DNA of 64,000 bases from Spiroplasma ixodetis Y32 (GTDB taxonomy: Bacteria > Bacillota_I > Bacilli_A > Mycoplasmatales > VBWQ01), in the NCBI RefSeq assembly GCF_030316605.1, contig NZ_CP127039.1:1054001-1118000 (forward strand). Reading direction: 5' to 3'. Shown here piece by piece: positions 21,932 to 34,601 of the stretch (position 1 is the stretch's first letter; the number at the start of each line of letters is the position of its first letter). The position numbers and the translations under genes were made by a program. The notes below the pieces were generated by a model. It worked only from the letters and a program-made list of their open reading frames with translations, ran no database searches and was not told the origin of the DNA.

Positions 21932-21947
21932 TTTATTCTAACTTTTT
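21917..21947 (+). terminator. Intrinsic terminator after the dipeptidase
   Basis: Perfect 13-bp stem AAAAAGTTAGAAT/ATTCTAACTTTTT with a 5-nt loop; the TAG stop codon begins inside the stem. A/T runs on both sides mean it may also serve the converging minus-strand gene that ends at 21969. Confidence 0.85.
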
Positions 21948-21968
21948 ATATTTTCATTCAAATAAATT

Positions 21969-23129
21969 TTATGCAATTGAAGGAGTTCTAGGACAACCAA
22001 CAAAAGCAGCACCATTAATACTATTAATAACACTTACCAATTCATCATTAAAGTTATTAGTTAATTGTCGTTCATCACTACTATTAATACTCATATAATT
22101 ACTATTAGTTACTATTTCCTCTAATTCATTATTTGGAGTAGACTTAAAAAATTTCTGTCATTGTTTTTTAGCATATTTATTTAATACTTTATTACCAATA
22201 GTGTCATTGATAATTAAACCAAACATAATAGCAAACATTGGAACTTGAAAAAATGTAGATTCAAATTCTGGTAATCTATCAGCAGTATACATAACAGCTG
22301 CAGTTTTAATTGCATTATCTATTATAGTTGCTATTACCATTGCTGTTAAATAACCACCACTTTTTAAAAGAATCATACATTTTGATTGTTGAGAAAATGA
22401 TGAATTAAAATCATTATTTTCATTAATATTATTATTTAAACAATTAAAATATCTTCTGAAAGCAAACCACATATGTGTTTTTGTTAAATATTCTATACCC
22501 TTATCTATTAAGATAGAAGTATAACATAAAACTTCTGCTCGTATAATTGTTGATAAAATATTTGGGGCATAAATAATTTTACTTAAATATTCAGCTAAAC
22601 TAGTTAAAGAACCAACTGAATACATACTAGAAGCCGTAATCATAAAATGATTCGAAATTCAATATCCAACTTTTGCTATTAGCATTTTTCCAAAGATAGC
22701 TGTTTTTGAAAGACATGAATAACCTTCTTCAACACCAATTTCGGGATATAAAGATAAAAGTGGACTCATTTCTTGATCAGCAGTTCTATTAAATATTGTT
22801 CTTCCCTCTTGTCAAATTTTTTCTGCTCCCCATTTTCATAAATTCATTGCTTGTGTACTAATTACCAATTGTACTGGAGTTACTCCAAAATCAACTAAAT
22901 TATTTAAAGGATTCACTTTATTTCAATCAAATGTTCCAATACTAGTAACTGCTACCTGAAATATTCGTTGTACAGTTTTCAAACCAACTGCTGCTGTTAA
23001 TAAACTAGCTGTTCCAATTATTTTTTTAGTATCTGATCATATTAAACTACTTCAACTATTATTAATAGTATTTGCTTCTATATTACTATCTATATCATTA
23101 TTTATTAATAACTCTTCTTCTTGTGGCAT
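21969..23129 (-). CDS. Membrane-associated hypothetical protein, 386 aa
   Basis: ATG 23129 is preferred because GGAGAGAAG lies about 8 nt before it; an in-frame ATG at 23147 has only a weak site. Several moderately hydrophobic segments are present (around IIGTASLLTAAVGL, GGYLTAMVIATIIDNAI and MFAIMFGLIIND), with polar Asn/Ser-rich ends. No family recognised. It converges with the dipeptidase gene. An IS481-like copy sits about 160 bp upstream and may have altered its promoter. Confidence 0.62.
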
Positions 23130-23291
23130 TTTTTCTCTTCTCTCCATTTCTTTATTAAAACATAAAAAACACATTAGTAACAAACTTTACAAAAGTGGTT
23201 ATAAACCATATTTTGTTAAATTGCTTTTATGTGTTTTAACATTAGTATAAAGGATTATCACTTAATAATCAATATGTAAATTCAATAATTT

Positions 23292-24449
23292 TGTAGATTA
23301 GACACACTTTTTGGACTAATAAAAGTTTTTATAACTTTATATTATTAGTTGAGGTGTAGTTTAAAATGAAATATTTAATTAATAGTGCTGATTTTACTAA
23401 ATTTGATTATAAATTTAACAAGTTTGTAGAAAAGTATAAAAATGATAAAAATATTAATAAAGTTAATATTTATTATCGTAAATTTAGAAAATTTTGTTTT
23501 ATTTTTAAAAATAAAAATTCTTGTAAAGAAATAATTTCTCAATTACATATGTCAAAGCAAACTTTTTATTATTGAGCTAAACGTTTTTATGATATTTTCT
23601 ACAAAAATAAACCTTTTGAAGAATTATTATTTAAATCAACAAAACCTAAAAATATTAAATAATTGTATAATTTGGAATTATCAGAAAAATTTATAAATTA
23701 TTTTGTTCAGTATAAAGAAGAGTTTGGTATAGGTGCTTTTCAATTTTGTTATTTAATAAGACATATTGATGATATTAGGTTTAATTTTTTGCCAAAACCT
23801 TCGGTTAAAACTATATATCGTTGATTAAAACGTTTTGGTTTTTATTCACAAAAAACTATTAAGAAAAAACATTTGAGATATGAAGTAAAAGAAACTGGAT
23901 TATTGCAGACTGATATTAAAGTAGTATCAGATTATATAACAGGAAGTAAAAGATGATATATTATTGATTTTATTGATGAAAAAACTCGAATTACTTATTG
24001 TTATCCATCTGAACAAGCACAAACCAGAGATATTGTAAATGATACTAAAAATGCTTTAAATTTTTATGAAAAATTGGGAATTAAAATTAAAAGAATTAGA
24101 ACTGATAATGGTAGTCAATATGTTAATACATCTTGTGGAAAACCACAAAGGAATCGTTGATTTACAAATTTTTGTAATAAAAAAGGTATAGTTCATGAAA
24201 CTACACCGTTTAGATCACCACAGAGTAATGGTAAGATTGAAAGATTTTATAGAAATTGAAGTAATTTATTTGAAATAAAACCATATTTAAATAGTGATTT
24301 TAGTTTATTTCAAAAATTAGTTAATTCTTTTCAAGAATATTATAACAATTCTAAACCACATAAATCATTAGGGTTAATGACTCCTATGGATTATTTTGAT
24401 AAACTTTTATTAGATGGAAAATAGTCCAAAATGTCTATACTACCTTACA
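23292..24449 (+). mobile_element. IS481-like element, copy 2
   Basis: 1158 bp. Left flank ends in aaattcaataattt (23278-23291). The matching duplication is not at its own right end but beside copy 3, inverted (26202-26215). The right end abuts an IS1595 remnant. Confidence 0.85.
23366..24423 (+). pseudogene. IS481-like transposase, copy 2, nonsense mutant
   Basis: The poly-A run is full length (six A), so the catalytic domain is in one frame. A TAA replaces Tyr (AAATAATTG versus AAATATTTG in copy 1) near codon 98. The same TAA is found in copy 3, so the two are recent relatives or have undergone gene conversion. Confidence 0.82.
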
Positions 24450-24908
24450 ATGAAATGTATCTTTCACATATGGGTTTTAAAAAACAAGGAAGATCTTTGA
24501 TAAATAAAACATTAATTGTTGGGATTTATGAAAAAACAACCAATAATTTAATTGTGAAAGTAATCAAAAACGCAAAAAGTAAAAATCTTTTGCAGTTTGC
24601 AAGAAACCATATTTCTTCAAAGTGTGATGTACATACTGATTCTTGAAAAGGATATCGTGATTTCAAATCACTTTTCCCTAATCACAAAACAGTTAACCAT
24701 CAAGATGGTTATGTTTCAAAAATTGGCGTAAATACCAACCAAATTGAATCAGTATGAAAACATATACGAAGAACATTTAAAACACATATCAAAGTTGCAA
24801 AACATCATGTTCATTTATATGCCAAAGAAGCTGCATATAAATTCAACAAGATACCTACTTTTGAAACTGTAATGCTATGTTTCATTTAAAAATGTGGGGA
24901 GAAGTCCG
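24450..24908 (+). mobile_element. IS1595-type element, copy 3, 5' truncated
   Basis: Begins abruptly inside the transposase at ATGAAATGTATC and ends at the inner repeat ATGTGGGGAGAAGTCCG (24908). The 66-bp tail present in the other complete copies is missing. The transposase C-terminal half (from QMDEMYL onward) is preserved but has no start. Confidence 0.85.
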
Positions 24909-25007
24909 ATTAAAAAAATAGTTTAATAGTAATTTTTGAATCTTGAAAATTATAAAAAAATATGCAATTAAAAATTTTATTATTTATATTAGTTTTTTAA
25001 TAATTGA

Positions 25008-26144
<1,137 letters not shown>

Positions 26145-26217
26145 TCATAAATGCTTAATAATTGTAACAAATATATAATAAATACCCAAATAAATATTTT
26201 TAAATTATTGAATTTTA

Positions 26218-27375
26218 TGTAAGGTAGTACAGACATTTTGGACTATTTTCCATCTAATAAAAGTTTATCAAAATAATCCATAGGAGTCATTAACCCTAAT
26301 GATTTATGTGGTTTAGAATTGTTATAATATTCTTGAAAAGAATTAACTAATTTTTGAAATAAACTAAAATCACTATTTAAATATGGTTTTATTTCAAATA
26401 AATTACTTCAATTTCTATAAAATCTTTCAATCTTACCATTACTCTGTGGTGATCTAAACGGTGTAGTTTCATGGACTATACCTTTTTTATTACAAAAATT
26501 TGTAAATCAACGATTCCTTTGTGGTTTTCCACAAGATGTATTAACATATTGACTACCATTATCAGTTCTAATTCTTTTAATTTTAATTCCCAATTTTTCA
26601 TAAAAATTTAAAGCATTTTTAGTATCATTTACAATATCTCTGGTTTGTGCTTGTTCAGATGGATAACAATAAGTAATTCGAGTTTTTTCATCAATAAAAT
26701 CAATAATATATCATCTTTTACTTCCTGTTATATAATCTGATACTACTTTAATATCAGTCTGCAATAATCCAGTTTCTTTTACTTCATATCTCAAATGTTT
26801 TTTCTTAATAGTTTTTTGTGAATAAAAACCAAAACGTTTTAATCAACGATATATAGTTTTAACCGAAGGTTTTGGCAAAAAATTAAACCTAGTATCATCA
26901 ATATGTCTTATTAAATAACAAAATTGAAAAGCACCTATACCAAACTCTTCTTTATACTGAACAAAATAATTTATAAATTTTTCTGATAATTCCAAATTAT
27001 ACAATTATTTAATATTTTTAGGTTTTGTTGATTTAAATAATAATTCTTCAAAAGGTTTATTTTTGTAGAAAATATCATAAAAACGTTTAGCTCAATAATA
27101 AAAAGTTTGCTTTGACATATGTAATTGAGAAATTATTTCTTTACAAGAATTTTTATTTTTAAAAATAAAACAAAATTTTCTAAATTTACGATAATAAATA
27201 TTAACTTTATTAATATTTTTATCATTTTTATACTTTTCTACAAACTTGTTAAATTTATAATCAAATTTAGTAAAATCAGCACTATTAATTAAATATTTCA
27301 TTTTAAACTACACCTCAACTAATAATATAAAGTTATAAAAACTTTTATTAGTCCAAAAAGTGTGTCTAATCTACA
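26218..27375 (-). mobile_element. IS481-like element, copy 3
   Basis: 1158 bp, inverted relative to copy 2. Next to its transposase-3' end lies the inverted 14-bp sequence that duplicates the left flank of copy 2. Its other end interrupts an ISLre2-like gene. Confidence 0.88.
26244..27301 (-). pseudogene. IS481-like transposase, copy 3, nonsense mutant
   Basis: Same architecture as copy 2 and the same TAA near codon 98. Catalytic D, D, E residues are all encoded downstream of the stop. Confidence 0.82.
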
Positions 27376-28177
27376 TGCAGATGGAAAAAGGTATATTGAC
27401 ATTTTACATACTATGAAACAAACAAAATTTAGCACAACAAGTATTAGTAGATTATTTCAAGAATATCAAGTTAGTAAATTAGATGTTCCTAAAATAAAAT
27501 TAGAACCAAATCAATTTATTTATATTATTAGTATTGATGACGGACATCAAAAGTTTTGAAAATTTAAACGAAATTCTGGTAAATATTCAATGCGTTTAGT
27601 GTTATTTTTTACAGATAATGTTAATCATAAATTAGTTAATAAAAGAGTAGATGTAATAATAAGACCAACAAAAACTAAAATTGGAGTTCAAAAAACTGCT
27701 GAATTTATTTTAGAACAAGGAAATAGATTTTTTGAAAATTTTGACCAACCAAAAATCATTATTTGTGGAGATAGTGTAGAATGAATTAAAGATGTTGCTA
27801 ATTATTTAAATACACAATTTGTTTTAGACAAATTCCATTTAGTTAAAAAGTTGTATGTAGGAATTATTGCTGGAAACAAAGGAAAATATTTTGAAGAATA
27901 TAATACTTGTAGAAACTTTATTGAAAATGGTCAATATGATGAATTAATAAAGTATATGAATGAAATATTAAAAAATCATAAAAAATTAAAAAAACAATAT
28001 TTTAAAAATAATAAACAAGGTATTGAAAATCAACGTTCTAAATGAAATATGGGTACTTTTACTGAAAGTAATATTTGATATATTTTAAAAGAAATGCTTA
28101 GTAATAGAACATATAGCATAGATATTTATATTAAAATGGTTATTTTTAAGTGTAATCTTGTGAATTCTAAAACATAA
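27376..28177 (+). pseudogene. ISLre2/UPF0236-type transposase, 5' truncated
   Basis: The frame is open from the IS481 junction (ADGKRYIDILHT) to TAA 28177 but lacks the N-terminal ~130 residues found in the copy at 50782. Conserved features are IDDGHQKFW, MRLVLFFTDN, IICGDSVEWI and VLDKFHLVKKL, as in Mbov_0401-like / UPF0236 proteins of mollicutes. The family name is from memory of these motifs. Confidence 0.72.
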
Positions 28178-28206
28178 TCAAAATTTTTATTTTTATTAAA
28201 AATATT

Positions 28207-28243
28207 AAAAACTTATTAAATTAAAAGTTAATAAGAATTTTTG
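28207..28243 (+). terminator. Terminator of the ISLre2-like remnant
   Basis: CTTATTAA/TTAATAAG stem followed by a T-run. The equivalent hairpin follows the copy ending at 52891. Confidence 0.6.
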
Positions 28244-28309
28244 TTTTGTATTAATGTTAAATTTTCTTATTGATTTTTTTAATATTTGTATTTTAATTGA
28301 AATTAATTT

Positions 28310-29250
28310 GGCTTTTCTCCCTTTATGTACTATTTTTAAATTTTATCACATAAATGCTGAGAAAAGCCTATCTACGGACTTCTCCCCACATTTTTAAATG
28401 AAACATAGCATTACAGTTTCAAAAGTAGGTATCTTGTTGAATTTATATGCAGCTTCTTTGGCATATAAATGAACATGATGTTTTGCAACTTTGATATGTG
28501 TTTTAAATGTTCTTCGTATATGTTTTCATACTGATTCAATTTGATTGGTATTTACGCCAATTTTTGAAACATAACCATCTTGATGGTTAACTGTTTTGTG
28601 ATTAGGGAAAAGTGATTTGAAATCACGATATCCTTTTCAAGAATCAGTATGTACATCACACTTTGAAGAAATATGGTTTCTTGCAAACTGCAAAAGATTT
28701 TTACTTTTTGTGTTTTTGATTACTTTCACAATTAAATTATTGGTTGTTTTTTCATAAATCCCAACAATTAATGTTTTATTTATCAAAGATATTCCTTGTT
28801 TTTTAAAACCCATATGTGAAAGATACATTTCATCCATTTGCACTATGCCCTCAACAATAAATTGATGTTCTTGTTTGGCAATACGATTTCTGATTTCATG
28901 ACCCATTCTTCAAGCAGTTTTCAAAGTCACACCCAATTCTTTTGCAACATCAGTTGATGTAATTCCATGTTTGGTGTTTATTCATCTAAAGATGAGATAA
29001 AATCAAAATCTCAAAGGTGTTTGTGACTTGTAAAAAATGGTGCCATGAAGAATACTAAATGTTTGATGACATTTCAAACATCTTATTCTTCTTAAATTAG
29101 AAGTATTCAAACTTGTTCAAGAACACATGATACATTTGTTTTTCTTCAAACTTGCTATATATTTTAAACAATCCTGTTCTGTTTGAAAAGCATTGTTGAA
29201 CTCATTCAATTTCATTGTTTCCTCCACAAGTACATGTGGGGAGAAGTCCG
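28310..29250 (-). mobile_element. IS1595-type element, copy 4
   Basis: 941 bp with a perfect target duplication attaattt (28302-28309 and 29251-29258). Confidence 0.95.
28394..29215 (-). CDS. IS1595-family transposase, copy 4
   Basis: 273 aa, intact, with the zinc ribbon and DDE residues of the family. Differs from the common sequence at KKQGISLINK and VIKNTKSKN. Confidence 0.9.
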
Positions 29251-29263
29251 ATTAATTTAATTT

Positions 29264-29505
29264 AGTAGTAATATTTACTTACAATTGCATATAATTATAA
29301 TTATTTCTTGTCTATAATTTCAAAGAAATGTTTAAAAAGTAATTATATCCTCCGTTTTTGTTACCGTCCCGTACTTTTGCAATTATTTTTATTAAGTAGT
29401 ATTATTTATTTACAATTACATAACAAAAGTCTTAATTTATTCTCGTCTAAATGATAATAAAGACAATATTGATAAAATTATTCGGCATTTTTGTTACCCG
29501 CCCAA
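29264..29505. repeat. Two degenerate ~115-bp direct repeats
   Basis: Unit 1 (about 29264-29377) and unit 2 (about 29388-29505) share, in the same order, GTAGTA-TATTTA, TACAATT-CATA, TTCTTGTCTA or TTCTCGTCTAA, and TTTTTGTTACC-CCCG. A related, more diverged segment lies at about 53000-53115. No coding potential. Possibly ancient viral or IS debris. Confidence 0.5.
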
Positions 29506-29515
29506 AGTTTCTCTA

Positions 29516-30133
29516 TTATATAATTCCACTATATTTTTTAACGTGCGCACAACTAATACGATGAATATCACAAATACCATAATTTTGTAATGCTATCTGA
29601 TGATTTTTTGTATAATACCCTTTATGATTTTTAAACCCATAATTAGGATATTGAGTATCATAATCAATCATAATTTTATCTCTTACTATTTTAGCAATAA
29701 TCGAAGCGCTAGCAATATTAAGTGATTTTTGATCACCTTTAACTATTGCTTCAACTTTTCCTAGAAAATTAGGAAATTGCGGTTTTTCAAAATCAACTAA
29801 ACACACATCAGGTACTATTTTTAATTTATTAAATGCTTCTATCATTGCTAAAATACTAGTCTGCTTAGGATTATGAATATTAAGAAATTGATGACTTTTA
29901 ATACTAACAGCAACTGTTAGTGCATTATCAATTATAATTTGATACATTGCTATTCGTTGTTTTGCTGATAATTGTTTTGAATCTTTAATTAAAGGATGAT
30001 TAAAGTTTGGTTTAAGAATAACGCTTGCAACAACAATTGGTCCTGCAATAGCTCCCCTTCCCACTTCATCAAAACCAGCAATTAATGTTCCTGATGAATA
30101 ATTATCAATTTCGTATCGTAAACTACTTTTCAT
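29516..30133 (-). CDS. rnhB: Ribonuclease HII
   Basis: 205 aa. Cuts RNA of RNA-DNA hybrids and embedded ribonucleotides. Catalytic acidic residues lie in GFDEVGRGAIAGPIVVA, the KDSKQLS motif, PDVCLVDFEKP and SASIIAKIVRDKIM. ATG 30133 lies inside the end of rbgA (11-bp overlap), last gene of the operon. Confidence 0.95.
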   Translation of the reverse strand: MKSSLRYEIDNYSSGTLIAGFDEVGRGAIAGPIVVASVILKPNFNHPLIKDSKQLSAKQRIAMYQIIIDNALTVAVSIKSHQFLNIHNPKQTSILAMIEAFNKLKIVPDVCLVDFEKPQFPNFLGKVEAIVKGDQKSLNIASASIIAKIVRDKIMIDYDTQYPNYGFKNHKGYYTKNHQIALQNYGICDIHRISCAHVKKYSGII

Positions 30134-31025
30134 GTTTTAAAATCTTAGGTGGTATTTCAAATGAAATTAATCCTAGTTTCCCTACTTGTAAATCATTAAT
30201 AAATAAATTCATGGCACGATGAGTATTATCTTCATCATTAGCCAATTTTAAATGATATTTTTGTGCTAATTTCTTAAAATAAAGAAATAATGTTTCATCA
30301 TTAATATTTTTAATTTCAAAATTAATATTATAATATTTTACTAATCTTTCATAATAATTCTCAAGTAAAAAGGTTAAAGCAAAATTAGCCATTTCTTCTA
30401 AAAATAAATGTTTAACAGGAATTGCTTTAATTAAAGCTAAAATCATTACTACTTTTTGATCATTCATTTTTGGTGGTAAAATACCAGGACTATCTAACAA
30501 ATCAATCGTTGGATTTAATTTAATTCATTGTTGACCTCTAGTAACACCAGGTATATTAGCAGTTTGTGTTACTTTACGTTGTAATAAATTATTGATAAAT
30601 GTTGATTTACCCGTATTTGGTAATCCCATAATTAATACCTTAATTTTTGGATTAACAATACCTTTTGCCAATTGTTTTTCCATTTGTGGCTCCATTAATT
30701 TAGTAATTAAATTTAATAACTGCGGTTTCATTTTTGTAGTTAATGATTTTGCCAATAAAACAAAAAAACCTTGACTTTCAAAAAAAGTAACTCATTCTTT
30801 AGTAAAATTATCATCTGCTAAATCAACTTTGTTAAGAACAATAATTCTTATTTTTTTCTCTAATAAACGATCTAATAAAGTACTTTTTGTTGCTAATGGT
30901 GCTCGTGCATCTAAAACTTCAATTGCAACATCAATAATTGGTAACTTAGTTTCAATTGCTTTAATGGCTTTCATCATATGACCAGGGAATCAATGAATTT
31001 GATTATGGGTATTTTCATTAGACAT
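30123..31025 (-). CDS. rbgA: Ribosome biogenesis GTPase RbgA (YlqF)
   Basis: 300 aa. Needed for late 50S assembly. Circularly permuted GTPase order: G4 NKVD, G1 GLPNTGKST, G3 DSPGIL. The N-terminus IHWFPGHMMKA is diagnostic. Starts at ATG 31025 after AAAGGAGT. It sits between rplS and rnhB, the usual Gram-positive order. Several TGA Trp codons. The ~85-bp gap to rplS contains a weak hairpin (AAGCCAC/GTGGTTT). Confidence 0.95.
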
Positions 31026-31110
31026 TTTTTTAACTCCTTTAATACATTTTATTATTATTTTATATCAATTTAGAAAGCCACCATTGATTTTAATAACTGT
31101 GGTTTAATTA

Positions 31111-31476
31111 TTATTTAACGGGTTTTATTGTTTTAATTTCTTTAATTCTAGCAGCTTTACCACTTAATTTACGTAAGTAGAAAATACGTGCTCTTCTTAC
31201 TTTACCCTTACGAATAACATTAATTTTATCAATTAATGGTGAATGTAAAGCAAATGTTTTTTCGACACCTTTACCACCAACAGTTTTACGAACAATAACA
31301 TTTTGCGTAATTCCTGAACCTTTGCGAGCAATAACTACTCCTTCAAACATTTGAATACGTTCTTTTTTTTCTTCTTTAATTTTAGAAAATACTTGGATTG
31401 TATCTCCAGATTTAAAATTAGGAAGATTATGATTTAGTTGACTTTCACTAACTAATTTAATAATTGCATTTTGCAT
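31111..31476 (-). CDS. rplS: 50S ribosomal protein L19
   Basis: 121 aa, full family length. Shows GDTIQVF, RIQMFEGVVIARKGSG, VEKTFALHSPLIDKI and RGKVRRARIFYLR. Starts at ATG 31476 three bases after the trmD stop, with AAAGGAGAAA upstream inside trmD. Confidence 0.97.
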   Translation of the reverse strand: MQNAIIKLVSESQLNHNLPNFKSGDTIQVFSKIKEEKKERIQMFEGVVIARKGSGITQNVIVRKTVGGKGVEKTFALHSPLIDKINVIRKGKVRRARIFYLRKLSGKAARIKEIKTIKPVK

Positions 31477-31479
31477 GTT

Positions 31480-32241
31480 TTATTTCTCCTTTCGTTTATT
31501 TTTTTTAAGTGAAGATTTATATTCTTCAATTATTATTTTATCTTTTGCAGATAATTGATATTTTTTAAATAAATCAATTCTTTTTTTATAAGTATTAATT
31601 AATGCTTGTTGATGACGATATTCTGCTATCTTTTCATGGTGACCACCAATTAGAACTTCTGGAACTTTCATACCTAGTACTTCTTCTGGTCTTGTATATG
31701 TTGGATAATCCAATAATGAGTTATTAAAAGAATCATTAAGATGAGATTGATGTTGAATAACATTAGGAATTAACCTAGTAATACAATCAATAATAACCAT
31801 TGCTGGTAATTCACCACCAGTTAATACATAATCACCAATTGAAATCTCTTCATCAATATAAGACATAATGCGTTCATCAATACCTTCGTAATGACCACAA
31901 ACTAAAATATAATTAATATTTTTTTGACTATATTTATAAGCTAATTGTTGATTTCATTGTTGACCTTGTGGACTAAGTAAAATTGTTTTAGCCTCAGGAT
32001 ATTTAAGTTTTACGCTATTAATAGCATTAATTACTGGCATTGCTTGTAAAACCATACCATTGCCACCACCATAAGGAGCACCATCAACTTGTTGGTGTTT
32101 ATTATTAGCAAAACTTCTAATATCAATAATATCAATGCTAATTTGTTTTTTAGTAATAGCTCGTTTGATGATTGATGTTTGCATGAAATCATTAAAAGCA
32201 TTGGGAAATAAAGTTATAATTGTGAATTGGTTTTTAGTCAT
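31480..32241 (-). CDS. trmD: tRNA (guanine37-N1)-methyltransferase TrmD
   Basis: 253 aa. Methylates G37 using S-adenosylmethionine; essential for reading-frame maintenance. SPOUT-knot motifs are LLSPQGQQW, VCGHYEGIDERI, SIGDYVLTGGELP and the C-terminal MKVPEVLIGGHHEKI. The start overlaps the end of rimM by 8 bp. Confidence 0.96.
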
Positions 32242-32749
32242 TATTAATTAATCCTTCAATAATATTAAAATAAACTTTTTGTTCTTCTTTATTAATTTTA
32301 TTAATAAATACTTTATTATTAGGAATAAAAAAGGTTTTTTTATTAGTCATTTTTATTTCTCATAAACCTTGATGATTATTATCCAAGAAAGCAATAACTT
32401 TTCCTAAAAAAGCATTATTATTAGCATCAAATGCTTCATAATTTAGAATATCTTCATAAAATAAAGGTAAGTTGTCATTAATTATTTCTTCAGTATTAAT
32501 AACTAAATTTTTATTTTTCATACCTTCTACTAACTCAATAGTATTATAATTTTCAAATGTTAATAATAAAAACTGCTTATGATTTCTTACTCTTGAAATA
32601 ATTAAAGGTGTTAGTTGTTTAGTTTCTTCTAAATAAACTGTTGTTTTTTCTTTTCATGAAAATTTATTACCATAATAATTACATAAAACCTTAACTTCAC
32701 CAATAAGACCATGAGTATTAACAATAGTACCTAACTCTAAATATTTCAT
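32234..32749 (-). CDS. rimM: 16S rRNA processing protein RimM
   Basis: 171 aa. Assists 30S head assembly with S19. N-terminal GTIVNTHGLIGEVKV and the PRC-barrel C-terminal half (LYYEDI-like LFYEDIL, GLWEIK, FIPNNKVFI) are present. It starts one base after the khpA stop and overlaps trmD. Confidence 0.9.
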
Positions 32750-32750
32750 C

Positions 32751-32990
32751 TTAAAACTCATTAATTACTAATTTAATAGTATTGTTTTCTAAATATGCCT
32801 TGCTTTCAATAATTGTTGATAATGTACGAATAGTATTTCCTTTTTTACCAATCAATACTGATATTAATGATTTTGGTACCATTAATATTAAATCATAGTG
32901 ATGTTTTTCTACTAATTCGCGAATCTCAACTTCACAAATTTTATCAAGTAAAATTGGTTCAATTAAACGTTCTAACAATGTTACATACAT
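32751..32990 (-). CDS. khpA: KH-domain RNA-binding protein KhpA
   Basis: 79 aa, single type II KH domain with the GxxG loop in SVLIGKKGNTIRTL. In Firmicutes KhpA pairs with KhpB/Jag to bind RNA. Usual place between rpsP and rimM. Confidence 0.88.
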   Translation of the reverse strand: MYVTLLERLIEPILLDKICEVEIRELVEKHHYDLILMVPKSLISVLIGKKGNTIRTLSTIIESKAYLENNTIKLVINEF

Positions 32991-33020
32991 ATTAATTAAT
33001 CACTTGTAGCATATTTAATA

Positions 33021-33395
33021 TTAAGTAGTGGGTGCTTCTTCTTTTTTAATAGAATTAGTAGTAGCAGTTTTTTTATTTTTTACAGTAACTTTTTTTGTTA
33101 TTTTTTTAGGTTTGCTACTTTTTCTCTCTTGTCTTAAATTATGAAATTTAGTCATAATTCCTTCTGCTGATAATAAACTACGAACAGTTTCTGTTGGTTG
33201 AGCACCATTTGATAAAAATTTTAATGCTTTTACTTCATCGATAGTTACTTGTTTTTCTTTGCTTGTTGGATTATAAGTACCTAATTTATCAATATATCTA
33301 CCATTAAGTTTTGTTCTTGCATCAATCGCAACAATTCTGTAACTAGGTTGCACTGATTTACTTTTTCCTGTTGGTATTAAGCGTAATTTAACCAT
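33021..33395 (-). CDS. rpsP: 30S ribosomal protein S16
   Basis: 124 aa. VKLRLIPTGKSKSVQPSYRI, then DKLGTYNP and FLSNGAQPTETVRSLL are typical. The last ~35 residues form a Lys/Thr-rich extension beyond the usual ~85-residue core. GGAGGTAATTT precedes ATG 33395. First gene of the operon. Confidence 0.95.
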   Translation of the reverse strand: MVKLRLIPTGKSKSVQPSYRIVAIDARTKLNGRYIDKLGTYNPTSKEKQVTIDEVKALKFLSNGAQPTETVRSLLSAEGIMTKFHNLRQERKSSKPKKITKKVTVKNKKTATTNSIKKEEAPTT

Positions 33396-33438
33396 AAATT
33401 ACCTCCTTCTATTAATTTGTGGCAAATAAACCTTTTAA

Positions 33439-33467
33439 ATAATATCTTATTCACATAATAATGTCAA
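33439..33467 (-). promoter_or_regulatory. Promoter of the rpsP-rnhB operon
   Basis: On the minus strand a perfect TTGACA (-35, 33462-33467), 17-nt spacer and TATTAT (-10, 33439-33444). Transcription would start about 35 bp before the rpsP start codon. IS1595 copy 5 is inserted about 40 bp upstream and leaves it intact. Confidence 0.85.
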
Positions 33468-33508
33468 GTTAAAATACTTAACAGATAAAAAGATTTTAAA
33501 ATAATAAT

Positions 33509-34449
33509 CGGACTTCTCCCCACATGTACTTGTGGAGGAAACAATGAAATTGAATGAGTTCAACAATGCTTTTCAAACAGAACAGGATTGTTTAAAATAT
33601 ATAGCAAGTTTGAAGAAAAACAAATGTATCATGTGTTCTTGAACAAGTTTGAATACTTCTAATTTAAGAAGAATAAGATGTTTGAAATGTCATCAAACAT
33701 TTAGTATTCTTCATGGCACCATTTTTTACAAGTCACAAACACCTTTGAGATTTTGATTTTATCTCATCTTTAGATGAATAAACACCAAACATGGAATTAC
33801 ATCAACTGATGTTGCAAAAGAATTGGGTGTGACTTTGAAAACTGCTTGAAGAATGGGTCATGAAATCAGAAATCGTATTGCCAAACAAGAACATCAATTT
33901 ATTGTTGAAGGCATAGTGCAAATGGATGAAATGTATCTTTCACATATGGGTTTTAAAAAACAAGGAAGATCTTTGATAAATAAAACATTAATTGTTGGGA
34001 TTTATGAAAAAACAACCAATAATTTAATTGTGAAAGTAATCAAAAACGCAAAAAGTAAAAATCTTTTGCAGTTTGCAAGAAACCATATTTCTTCAAAGTG
34101 TGATGTACATACTGATTCTTGAAAAGGATATCGTGATTTCAAATCACTTTTCCCTAAACACAAAACAGTTAACCATCAAGATGGTTATGTTTCAAAAATT
34201 GGCGTAAATACCAATCAAATTGAATCAGTATGAAAACATATACGAAGAACATTTAAAACACATATCAAAGTTGCAAAACATCATGTTCATTTATATGCCA
34301 AAGAAGCTGCATATAAATTCAACAAGATACCTACTTTTGAAACTGTAATGCTATGTTTCATTTAAAAATGTGGGGAGAAGTCCGTAGATAGGCTTTTCTC
34401 AGCATTTATGTGATAAAATTTAAAAATAGTACATAAAGGGAGAAAAGCC
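33509..34449 (+). mobile_element. IS1595-type element, copy 5
   Basis: 941 bp, perfect target duplication ataataat (33501-33508 and 34450-34457). Oriented away from the rpsP operon. Confidence 0.95.
33544..34365 (+). CDS. IS1595-family transposase, copy 5
   Basis: 273 aa, intact, DDE residues as in copy 1. One difference is FPKHKTV for FPNHKTV. Confidence 0.9.
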
Positions 34450-34601
34450 ATAATAATTTTTTTTATTTTTACTAAGTTACATATTTTTTCTAAATAAATA
34501 AGTTTTTCTATTAAAAACACTTACTGATGTAAGTATTTAAATAATTTATTTATTAATATTTAATTATTAAAATAATTGTTAATTTTAATAACTATATTTA
34601 T

